A stretch of DNA of 64,000 bases, from positions 1,984,001 to 2,048,000 of the forward strand of contig OY776132.1 of assembly GCA_963675135.1 (NCBI GenBank), given 5' to 3'. Below, one piece after another: positions 54,513 through 64,000 of this stretch (position 1 is its first letter; every line of letters starts with the position of its first letter). Both the position numbers and the translations under genes were made by a program. The notes under the pieces were generated by a model that saw only the letters and a list, made by a program, of their open reading frames with translations, was not told where the DNA came from and ran no database searches. The stretch comes from Galeopsis tetrahit (lineage: Eukaryota; Streptophyta; Magnoliopsida; Lamiales; Lamiaceae).

Positions 54513-55749
54513 ACCGTAGCAGTGAAGGAACTGACTCAGATCTCAAAGTCCTACTCTTGGGACTATAAAGGACAAGCCCTTGTAATTTTTGGTAAATTAA
54601 AGGAATTAAACATCACGTTAGGACGTAAGAGTGGACGTAGGAACGTATATCCGAACCACTATAAATTAATGTGTCATTTACATTCTGCACTTTATTTTTT
54701 CAAGTCTTTTCATACATATTTGTGCATAAAATGTTTTACACACTGTATTTAATAAATAGATGAGTATAATATTTATGGGCACACTACAATTCCGCACTTA
54801 ACTCCGATAGGTAATTAATCAGCCGACTAACTAGTCCTAGGCCCCTAGTGAAATCAGCGGACTAGTTACTTTGAAGAGTTAGTATATTTTCCACACCATC
54901 AGCAGACATCAAGTCAGCTGATCTTACACTCGTCTCAGGGACCAACAAGTCGTAGCTTGATTTGAAGTAAAAACCATTATTCTATCTAATCTATTGAAGA
55001 AATTAAACTAAAAATGAAGAACACCTACAACTATGTGAATGTGTGTGTGGAAATGCTTGTAAAAGGAGTAAGACCTCCCTCTAAAACTCAAATTGGAGCT
55101 ATTTATAGTTGGGGTAGAAGTCTTGGACGAAATTTGCACTTAGGTCCCTCGAAAATGGAGAAAATAGCCAAAAACCCCCGAAATGTATGTCACCCGGCCG
55201 GGTGGATCCCACCCGGTCATCCCACCCGGCCTAAATACGAAGCTTGGAGTAAATTGGCCTTGGCCGGGTAGAATCCACCCGGCCGGGTCGGTTTTACCCG
55301 GCCAAAATACGAAGGTATTGATGGAATTGGCCTTGCCCGGGTGAAAATGACCCGTACGGGTGGGTGAAATAATAAAAAACGTGGGTGTACAGTACTGTGG
55401 CCGGGTGGGATGTCCGGGTAGAATCCACCCGGCCGGGTAGAAATGTGGTCCGGCCTCGTCATTTTTCGTTCGGTTGTATCTCGAGCTTCCGACCTTCGAT
55501 TGACTCGATTCTTTTTTTCATTCCACCCTGTTTTTCGAGACGAATCCAATGGTCAGCTTCTATTCTTGATCCAGTGAAGTATGGTTGGTGTTTTGCTTCT
55601 AAAATATATCTATTTTCCTACAAAATCGACAAAATACTACCTTTCTCTTATTTTGACCAAAACAATGATAATCAACCAATAATTCAATGAAATCAACATC
55701 AAATGAGCTTCAAATATGCATCTAAATCGTGTAAATTCCACCCGAATCA

Positions 55750-56755
55750 GTGGTCCAGGTAGTGAAGATTGCTACAGAGGAGAACCCTGCTAATGCGTTC
55801 ACTAAGGCATTGCCAAAAGAGAAGTTTGGCTTGTGTCTTAGACTTATTGGACTGCATTAATTCCTCTGAGGAGAAGGCTACTGTTCTTGTGGCAGAAGAT
55901 CAGTAGTGGAGGCTATTCTTTGAGGAGAATAGTGTTAGTGTTTTGTTTTTGGTGGAGATTAGTTCGATTATGAGCTAAAGGTGGAGAATTGTGAGTGTCA
56001 TCTCATAATCTCAGAGTCAGCACACTAAGTGAGTAGTGAGCTGATAGGATCAGATAAGATGACTTAGGCCGAAATCAGATGAGTTAAATGGTTTCAATCA
56101 GGTGAGGAGGTGATGCTTAGACAAACACAGTTGGTCAGATCAACACAGTACTTCAGCAGAGTGTACCAAGATCAGTACTTCAGCAGAGTGTACCAAGATC
56201 AGTACTTCAGCACAGTACTATCAGATCATTACATCAGCACAGTAAAAGATCAGCACAGTATGGAGTCTATCAGTAGAGTTAGCTTTTGATCACCAGAACA
56301 GAGGAGTTGAGTATCAGATCACTAAGTAGTGTTCTGATCTTTATGGACAAGTCTTCTGATATGAAAGTTAGTTAGTTTAACTAACTGTATTACAGTTACA
56401 ACTACTTGAGGCATAACTACCATTTCAGTTGGGCAATAACAGAGCACATGGGTTGTTACAAGCGGTTGCAAACGGTTGCTAACTACTCAAACAGTTCCTA
56501 ACAACAGCAAATACCTTTGGTCTTTATAAACTCTTGTTTGTGTACATTGTAAAGGTTGACGATTTTGGATGCAAGTACAATTGTAATCTTTGAGTTGTGT
56601 GAGTTCACGAGTGAAGTGAGGAAATATCCTATTTCGAGTGAATGAGTGTGTAAACATTTTTGATCAATCAAAGAAGTACTCGTCTGGTCCAGTGGATGTA
56701 GATCACATTGATCGAACCACTTAAATTCTTGTGTGCTGTTTGTCTCGTTGCTTAC
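55750..56755 (+). mobile_element. copia 3' end: RNase H tail and LTR
   Basis: 55750-55860 reads VVQVVKIATEENPANAFTKA and on to GLCLRLIGLH with TAA, the C-terminus of a Tork-like RNase H. A purine-rich AAAGGTGGAGAATTG leads into an LTR starting TGAGTGTCATC at 55992. The LTR runs to 56755 and continues after the next insertion at 58326. Its U3 has a 27-bp unit (CAGTACTTCAGCAGAGTGTA plus CCAAGAT) at 56146-56172 and 56173-56199, with a diverged third. Confidence 0.7.
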
Positions 56756-58325
56756 TGTCACACCCCAAATTTCATAAAAGCAACTTTTGCAGAAATACTT
56801 AACAAATCTTAAAATAAAGGGCATGAACTAAAATTTGAATACAAGAAAGTGGACTCACAAATTTATTTAGCAATAGATTTTAAATAAAAATCAGCGGAAG
56901 CTTAGAAAATAAACGTCTCCAAATAAATTTTAACTTCAAATATAAATCGTACCAAACTTGATTATCTCATAAGATATCTCACTATTGAAATACTTAAAAT
57001 TTAAATAAACTAGTTCATCAAATTCTTAAAATAAAATGTAACGAGCTTAATTGACATCCATCGCCTCTTCCCGCCATCAGCTCATCAACCTGAAAGTGTT
57101 AATTGTATGGTATGAGCAAACCACTAGCTCAGTGAAGTCACTTGACAATATTAAACACGAATGCACAAATAAAATGAATAACGGCATGTAAACATGTACT
57201 TCATATAATGTCATGTAGGCACTTTTCTTCATACTTGTTAATAACTTTGTTTCACGGTTTTCCCAAGGATCTCTTTTAAATCCCACTGGGTCCCCCTTAA
57301 AGACCTATTTTCAGTCCCGAGTTCTTTTCTTTCTTGTGCACTTCTTGTAATGTAATATAATGTATTTCTCATGTCATGCATGCAACAGATAATCACTTCA
57401 TTCATACACAGCATTTAATAGAGACAAGTAAACCACACCTTGAATTATATGTCGTGGAAGAAATGGCCGCAAAAGTGTTATATAGCCTACTCCTCACGAT
57501 TCTCGTTGCCTAGAATTAAATTAAATCTATTTAGAAATTCATTCACACAACCTAACTAACGTTACTAATGTGTCTGTATACATAAGTAATTATTCATAAT
57601 TTTATTATTAAAATATCATACTAATATACTGGACTTGAAGATATAAAATATAGATCCTTAACTTAAATCTAAAATTATGAACAACTTCAACATCTAATGA
57701 GGCTATTATAACTAAATCATTGAAATAATAAATAGGATTCCTAATTACTGTAACTATTTAATATGCATACTACGAAACCTAATCAAAACTCAAAGTGTCA
57801 GTATCTCAAATGCATAACTATCTCAAATTCATTTTAGATAATATACCCTTAAACTAAGTCAACTTAAATAATTAACAATTAAAAATCCTCATCTTAAAGA
57901 AAAGTCTAAGACGTCTACTGCCCTCTACCATACAACAATCTATTAAATTAAAACCAGTAATTGCATCACTCGTAGTGAATGATTAATCGAAAATTTTCAA
58001 TTGATATATATACATGATTCTATACATAAAATAAAAGGAAGAAGAAGTTACTGTCACGAAGAGAAGGAAAATGCCGTGTCTTCTTGAAAGGAGGCGATTG
58101 AAGATTTGAGATTATGTAAAAATTAGGGTAAGTCTAATATATATATGTATATTCAAATTGGGCTTGGGCTTGAAATAAGATTAGAGTTTAAAATCTTAAA
58201 AGTCTTAATTTAATCAACTTAGAATATTTGTTTTTAATGAACTAAGATATATAATATAACTTTAAAATAAACAAAATAAATACTTATACCTACAAATCTA
58301 AATTATAAATTTTACGGGTGTTACA
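56756..58325. mobile_element. solo LTR with CTTAC target duplication
   Basis: 1570 bp from TGTCACACCCCAAATTT to CGGGTGTTACA, with CTTAC on both sides (56751-56755, 58326-58330). The ends (TGTxACACCC...GGGTGTTACA) resemble chromovirus-type gypsy LTRs. No internal domain remains, so it arose by LTR-LTR recombination. Confidence 0.78.
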
Positions 58326-58330
58326 CTTAC

Positions 58331-61300
58331 TTTTCTGAATTACTATCCTAGAGCAGTTATTTCTTCTTTATTCAAGTGTTCTACTTGGTTGGAGACGTCT
58401 AATCGACTGGAATTACTTGACAGATGCTTTGCTGATTACTAAGGAGGGTAAGGCAAAATTCAAAGAAGTTTTGTCTATACTGAAGACTAAGAGTTTACAT
58501 GTAGCAAACTCAACCAAGAAGACCAAGAACCAAGCTGAGGGTCTTAATATCAAACTGAAGAATGACAAGAAAGGAGGGCAAGACAAGAAGTTCAATGTCA
58601 AGCCAAATCAGAAGAGAAATGGATATGTAGTGAAGAACAAAGCTTGCTACAAATGCTATAAAGAAGAACATTTCATTAAAGATTGTCCTGAGCATAAGAA
58701 GTCTACTAATCCTGCCAAAGTTGATGTAGCAGAGGCAAAAGGATATGACAGTGCAGAAGTGATGAGCATAACAGATAGCAAACTTGTTAATGAATGTGTT
58801 GGATTCTGGATGTTCATTTCACATGTGTCCTACCAAATCTTGGTTTCAAAACCTGGAAATGATGGATGGTGGATCAGTTATGTTGGGTAATGATGAAAAC
58901 TGCAATGTGAGAGGGATTAGCACTGTGAGGGTGAAGATGTTTAATGATAAACATGTGATCCTGACCAATGTCAGATTTGTTCTAGATTTGAAGAGAAATT
59001 TTATATCTCTTGGCACATTAAATGCTTTGGGTTATGAATCTAAGACAGAAAGAGGATGTCTGTTTGTTACCAAAGCTGATAGAATAGTGATGCAAGGGAA
59101 GAAGTCTAATAGGTTATATTCTTTAATTGGAGAGACAATCACAGGTGCTGCTGATGTTACCATGAGTGCTGATGATGCCATGCTTTGGTATAAGAGGCTA
59201 GCATATGTGGGAGAGAAAGGCCTGATGGAGTTATCCAAGAAGGGGGCATTCCACCAGAAGACATTCAAAAACCTGGAGTTCTGTGAGCAGTGTATCTTTG
59301 GCAAGGCCAGGAAGAAGTCATTCCAGAAGGGTGAGCACACTACAAAGGAGCTGCTGGATTATGTTCATTCAGATGTATGGGGGCCATCAAGAACTGAAAC
59401 CATTGGTGGAGGTAAGTACTTCATGTCAATTATAGATGACAATTCTAGAAAAGTTTGGGCGTTCATTCTCAAACAGAAGACTCAAGCCTTTACAAAATTC
59501 AAAGAATGACTACTTGAGATAGAGAACAAGAAAGGAAAGTCCTTAAAACATTTGAGGACAGATAATGGCCTTGAGTATCTATCAGCTGAGTTCAATGAAT
59601 TTTGTAAAGAGAAGGGCATTACTAGACATAGAATGTCCCTCTTAATCCACATCAAAATGGATTAGCAGAGAGAATGAATAGAACTATTCTAGAACGGGTC
59701 AGATGCATGTTTGTTGATGCTAAATTACCTAAAAGTTTTTGGGGAGAAGCTATATGTAAGACATGTTACTTAATAAACAAAACTCCCTCATATGCTTTAG
59801 AAGGTAAAACCCCAGATGAGATCTGGTATGACAAGTTGTCTGATTATTCAAAACTTAAAGTGTTTGGATGTCAGACATATGCACATATTAGACAGGATAA
59901 GCTTGAGCCAAGGGCTCTGAAATGTATATTTATTGGCTATCCAATAAGTGTCAAGGGCTATAGATTGTGGTGCCTTGAACCAGGTCATAAGAAACTGCTA
60001 ATCAGCAGAGATGTTGATTTTAATGAGAAGATAATGGGATATCCTCATAATGGAAATTCCCATGATCTAGATGGAAGAATTGTAAATGAGTCAGAAGAGA
60101 GTTTCTCAGCTGAGGTGGAGCTTCTTGGATCAGATGAGTTGACCCTAGAGCAGGTGGACAACTCTGCTGATACAGAAGACAACACCCCTGATGAGGTTGT
60201 CCCAGAACAGGTTCTAGAATATGATCCAGAAGATCATTCAGAAGATGATGCCATGGAGGACAACCCTGCTGATTTGAGAAATTACAGTCTTGAGAGAGAT
60301 AGGCTCAGAAGGCAAATTCACCCTCCATCTAGGTTTGGCCAGGCTGATCTTGTGTCATATGCTCTGATCACAGCAGAAGGGGTGGAGCATTATGAGCCAA
60401 GAAACTATAGGGAAGCTATCACCAGTCCTGAAAGAGAGCAGTGGGTAACAGCCATGTTAGAAGAGTTGCAATCCTTATAGAAGAATGAGACCTGGATCCT
60501 TGTGGAGAAGCCAAACAACCAGAAGTTGGTCATAAGAAGAAGCTTGAAGTTGGATTTGGTGGTGCTAGAGATCAGATCAGATTCAAGGCTAGGTTAGTGG
60601 CAAGAGGATTCACACAAAGAGAAGGAATAGACTTCAATGAGGTATTCTCTCATGTTGTTAAACACTGTTCCATAAGATTACTTTTGTCTAAGGTTTCTCA
60701 TGATGATCTTGAGTTACATCAACTAGATGTTAAAACAACATTTTTACATGGAGAACTAGCTGAAACAATATATATGCATCAACCAGAAGGGTTCATCATG
60801 CCTAAAACTGAAAGTAAGGTATGCTTGCTTAAGAAATCACTGTATAGGCTCAAGCAGAGTCCTAGACAATGTTATAGAAAGTTTGATACATTCATGCTTT
60901 CTATTAGTTTCTTAAGAAACAAATATGATGGGTGTGTATATATTGGTAAACAAGATTATCTAGAGAGCACCTCTCTACTGATCTATGTAGATGACATGTT
61001 AATAGCTAGTAAGAGTATGAGAAAGATTACCCGGCTGAAGCAGCAGCTGAGTAGCAAGTTCGAGATGAAGGAACTAGGTGAAGCCAAGAGAATATTAGGC
61101 ATGGATATTCTCAGAAACATGAAAATAGGGAAGCTGTTCTTGTCCCAGAAGAGTTACATTCAGAAGGTCCTGAAGAGGTTTCTTATGCACCAGTCCAGAC
61201 CAGTTAGTACTTCATTTGGTCAGCAATTCAAGTTATCAGTCAAGTAATCTCCTCAAACAACTGAAGAGAAGAAGCAGATGCTTACTGTTCCTTATGCAAA

Positions 61301-62350
61301 TGGAGCAGGAAGTCTCATGTATGCTATGGTTTGTAGCAGACCAGATCTTGCCTATGCTGTTAGTATGGTGAGTAGGTTCATGGGAAATCCAGGAAAGTTT
61401 AATTGGGAAGTTTTGAAGTGGATTCTAAGATATCTGAATGGATCAGAAGACTTAGGATTATTGTTTGAGAAATCAGCTGTTACCAAGAGTCCTTTAATTA
61501 GATTTGTGGATTCTGATTTTGCTGGAAACATAGATACACCGAAATCTTTATCTAGTTATGCTTTTACATTGTATGACACTGCTATCACCTGGAGAGCAAC
61601 TTTACAATCTATGGTGACCTTATCCACAACTGAAGTTGAATACATAGCATTGACATAAGCTGTGAAGGAAACAATGTGGTTGAAGGGCATTCTGAGAGAT
61701 TTTGGCATATTTCAGAAAAGTGTTTTTGTGTTGTGTTATAATCAGAGCACTATCCATCTAGCAAAACATCAAGTGTTTCATGAAAGGTCAAAGCACATTG
61801 ATGTGAAATTACATTTTGTTAGAGACATCTTGGAGAAGAGCATTGTTGAAGTTCAGAAGGTAGCTTCAGAAGAGAATGCAGTTGATATGTTGACTAAGGC
61901 ATTACCAAGTAATAAGTTCAATCATTGCATGGAATTGGTAAACCTTAGCACCTAGGATTTTCATTAAGAAGAGAATGAACAAACAGCCTTGAGGAGGGAT
62001 GGAAAGAAGACAATCTTGCATTAAGGTGAAGAATTGTAAGGATTAATGCAATATTGCATTAAGGTGAAGAATTGTAAGTCTGCTGAAGCCAACTCAGTTG
62101 ATCCCAACTCAACTGAGTCAAGTCTGCTGAAATCTAGTTTTTCAGAGTCAGTTAATTCTGTTAGTAAGTTAGTTGGTTAGTGGCGGTTATCCAATGCATT
62201 GTACATCTATTAATACACGATCTAGTGCATAGGTTGTATGTTACTGAAACTGAGAGTTTTGAGAGATCAAGTTTAGTGAGTACTTGTAATCTATAACTTT
62301 CATTTTTCAATACTATCATTTGATCGAACCACGTAAATCCCAAGTCTTAT
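58331..62350 (+). mobile_element. copia element 4 (Tork-like), degenerate
   Basis: Contains the C-terminal part of gag, then protease, integrase, RT and RNase H in order on the plus strand, broken by many lesions (next entry). The 3' LTR begins near 62035 (TGTAAGGATTAATGC) after AAGGTGAAGAATTG. It is partly duplicated and deleted relative to the LTR at 40971. The 5' LTR and gag N-terminus are lost or merged with the LTR ending near 58400. Older than copia 1 and 2, judging by lesion number. Confidence 0.78.
58417..61955 (+). pseudogene. copia 4 gag-pol, multiply interrupted
   Basis: Gag with zinc knuckle CYKCYKEEHFIKDC (58650); frame change near 58790; protease VLDSGCSFHMCP (58800). Integrase zinc region and HSDVWGPS follow, with TGA at 59507-59509 where Trp is expected. 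A small deletion near 59633 before NPHQNGLAERMNRT changes the frame. The 59674-60480 frame ends in TAG at 60478 (Gln expected). RT starts after another frameshift: GFTQREGIDFNEVFSHVV, IYVDDMLIASKS. TAA at 61245 follows. RNase H runs to LSTTEVEYIALT, then TAA at 61656 (Glu expected), and ends with KHIDVKLHFVRDILEKS...TKALPSNKF at 61955. Clearly dead. Confidence 0.88.
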
Positions 62351-62777
62351 TTTGTTTTCTTTATTTGTTTCAATTCTTTGCGTTTCTAGTGAATTTAGAA
62401 TATGTTTATCGTGTTCTGCATTTTTTCTAGTTTATTGCATCGCCTTCTTTTCTAGTTTATCGTCCCTCATAATCTGTTTAAATCATACACATTTTTATCA
62501 GGATTTCAAAACTCAAAATCTTAAAAATCAAATTTCAAACTGTCGAAAGCCCGAATCTAATTTAGAAAAAGTATAGCCTTTAATCACGCGATCAAGACAC
62601 TGGACTTTTTCTCTTATTTTCACTCCCGGTTTCTTTCATGGTGCCGGGCCGACCATTATCAGAAAATATCATAAATTAAACCCCTAACTTTGAAATATCA
62701 TAAATCCCCATGATCGCAAATCTCGATTAGGTTTCATCAATTGATGAAACGCATCTCGTTCGTCTCCTAACTCGCCG
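62351..62777 (+). other. no gene; spacer with weak LTR-like end
   Basis: AT-rich spacer. GTGCCGGGCCGACC near 62641 and the repeated ATATCATAAATTAAACCCCT / ATATCATAAATCCCC words are all I can note. Confidence 0.35.
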
Positions 62778-62948
62778 ATGGATTTCACCGAATTGGAAGC
62801 AATCGAGGGTTTGCGTTGGTCGTGGCATTCATGGCCCACTTCCTGGCCCGAAGTTCACCGACTGCACATGATCAAGAGACTTTCCACGCGATCGTTTCTT
62901 TATATTCCTAGGGGATTCAAACTTCACCGATTTCTTCATTATGGATGA
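62778..62948 (+). pseudogene. Sec23-like N-terminal fragment
   Basis: ATG at 62778 opens MDFTELEAIEGLRWSWHSWP, which resembles the N-terminus of plant SEC23/SEC24-type COPII coat proteins (ER-to-Golgi vesicle transport), as I remember the family. After 'PTS' the frame departs from that family and stops at TGA 62946-62948 after 56 residues. Too short to be functional. It may be the head of a gene broken by rearrangement, or a captured 5' fragment. No continuation of the domain is visible in the remaining 1 kb. Confidence 0.42.
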
Positions 62949-63019
62949 CGGACGCGAAGCCGCCGGAGATATAGTAGAAACTTTTAATTCCAAGGGTCAG
63001 ATGAAGAGTTTTGCCAAGG
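62941..63019 (+). CDS. possible first exon of an unrecognised gene
   Basis: A second ATG at 62941, in another frame, reads MDDGREAAGDIVETFNSKGQ then MKSFAKG up to a good donor (AAGG|GTATGA at 63019/63020). Composition is higher in GC than the surroundings. If real, the rest of the gene lies downstream, partly outside the window. I do not recognise the protein. Confidence 0.28.
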
Positions 63020-64000
63020 GTATGATTTTTAATTCCACACGTACACACATAATTTGCAAAGAATTTAAGATTTTTTGAGATGATTTTAATTTAGGTTCAA
63101 TTTGCTCCGTTTTCGTGTAATTGTGATGATTTACGTGCGCGTTGCTGAAATGTAGTTCATGATTATTTTTGTTATTGGTTTGGTCAAGGGATAATGCAGA
63201 TCTTATTTTGCATATGTATACGTATTTTTGCATAATCACATTCTAATATGAAGACACCGTACTATTTTTTCTGCATTATTCATTTTATTATGCAGTTTTA
63301 GATTTCATTGTTCTGCATTACTCATTTTATTATGCAGATTTAGTTTTTATATTACTTTTCCAACCATGGTCTAGGGAGCAAAATGTTCTTCTCACTTCTC
63401 ACTTCGTCTTCTTCCGTACTTCACGGTTTCCTTTGTTCACAAATTGAAAAACCCCAAAATTCTGCACAAAATTAAGCTCTTCTGACCAGTGTTAATTAAT
63501 TTTAGGAAGGTTTTAATTAATTGCGTAATTCTTGGAATTAATGAGCTGATAGAGTCAGCTTTTAATTTCAAACATTTGGTTTTAATTAATTGCGTAATTC
63601 TTGGAATTAATGAGCTGATAGAGTCAGCTTTAAATTTCAAACATTTAAAGAATTCTCCATATTAATTCCGAATTTTATGTATTAAGGGCATGATGGTACA
63701 TTTATGTGCCATTTTGTCCTTATTCTGAAACTATTTTGAATCATGTCTTTATTTAAAAAAACACTAGGTGAAATGACATTTTATGTGAAATCCCCCTACT
63801 TTTCTTCTTACATAATAAATCTAATACAAACTTGAATTAATTAAAACCAACACATGCGATACTCGTTAAAATGGAATAGAGAACTTCATTACGCTTTTAT
63901 TAGGACAAACATGTAGAGTTGTAAAATGAACAGTTAACAAATTAATTAGTAAAATAAGAAAATTAACTATATATCGCCACAAATTAATATATATAATCAA
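63020..64000 (+). other. no recognisable gene
   Basis: AT-rich sequence, possibly intron of the exon ending at 63019. Contains the short repeats CATTTTATTATGCAG (63285, 63325) and the 69-bp duplication described separately. Confidence 0.35.
63509..63646. repeat. 69-bp tandem duplication
   Basis: Two copies (63509-63577, 63578-63646) of GGTTTTAATTAATTGCGTAA...GAGTCAGCTTTTAATTTCAAACATTT (shown in parts), differing at one or two bases, so the duplication is recent. Confidence 0.9.

Larger units (their letters stand above)
53537..54947. mobile_element. solo LTR nested in the gypsy LTR
   Basis: 1411 bp with inverted termini TGTTGG and CCAACA. It interrupts gypsy LTR homology. I cannot see a matching target duplication (ATCAT on the left, AGTCG on the right), so it may be a truncated or recombined insertion. 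It carries two tandem arrays (separate entries). Confidence 0.55.
52492..55749 (-). repeat. gypsy element B LTR (5'), split by a nested LTR
   Basis: The outer edges are TGACTTGG at 52492, next to the primer binding site, and CCCGAATCA at 55749. 52492-53536 and 54948-55749 are LTR sequence, about 1.8 kb in total. The second part is homologous to 42300-42879 (GTAGAAGTCTTGGACGAAAT, CACCCGGCCGGGTGG, GACTCGATTCTTTTTTTCAT). The first part holds the usual ACGATCCCCACAAGCGTATG region. Confidence 0.62.

Noticed and set aside
54435..54752. 105-codon frame inside the solo LTR
   Set aside because: It starts in a tandem repeat and shows no domain; the LTR context explains it.

Overview
This window is nuclear DNA of a flowering plant. 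It is AT-rich, has intron-sized AT-rich spacers and plant LTR retrotransposons, and carries a cluster of CC-NB-ARC-LRR (NLR) immune receptor genes of the Rx/R1 ('late blight resistance homolog R1') type. That NLR subfamily is typical of asterids, and Lamiales is my best guess; the species is not determinable by eye.

Layout. 1-16.4 kb is a tandem array of plus-strand NLR units: a 5'-truncated pseudogene (1-1485), an LRR fragment (2274-2624), a gene that has lost its LRR (3790-5511), a copy that has lost its P-loop (7699-10346), an intact gene (12319-15101) and an orphan C-terminal exon pair (15821-16372). The units share their 5' flanks, their 3' flanks and a small acidic C-terminal exon. 16.9-24.2 kb is transposon territory: a Stowaway-type element, a CACTA end, a Ty1/copia element with 5-bp target duplication, and a Tourist-type MITE. 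A second intact NLR lies at 25240-27987, followed by an NLR relic at 28741-28995. 29.4-39.6 kb holds a shattered minus-strand NLR. It is split by a truncated LTR element, by a fairly young Tork-like copia (32464-37176) and by a solo LTR (37786-39074). 40.0-62.4 kb is a nested graveyard of gypsy (Athila/Tat-like, gag-protease only) and copia pieces with two further LTR-only insertions and a Mutator-type MITE. Near 62.8-63.0 kb there is a short Sec23-like N-terminus and a possible first exon running out of the window.

How the genes relate. The NLR copies clearly arose by tandem duplication and then decayed by small frameshifts, P-loop loss, LRR loss and transposon insertion. Only 12319-15101 and 25240-27987 look able to encode complete receptors. 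The main LRR exon ends in a phase-1 splice donor in nearly all copies. In the plus-strand copies this donor is followed by an in-frame, Glu/Asp-rich tail exon. In the minus-strand copy it is followed by two in-frame exons (30023-29921 and 29849-29708) whose product looks like a SIN3-type paired amphipathic helix (PAH) domain. An NLR with a C-terminal PAH integrated domain, on the same splice junction that elsewhere receives acidic tails, is the most interesting signal in the window.
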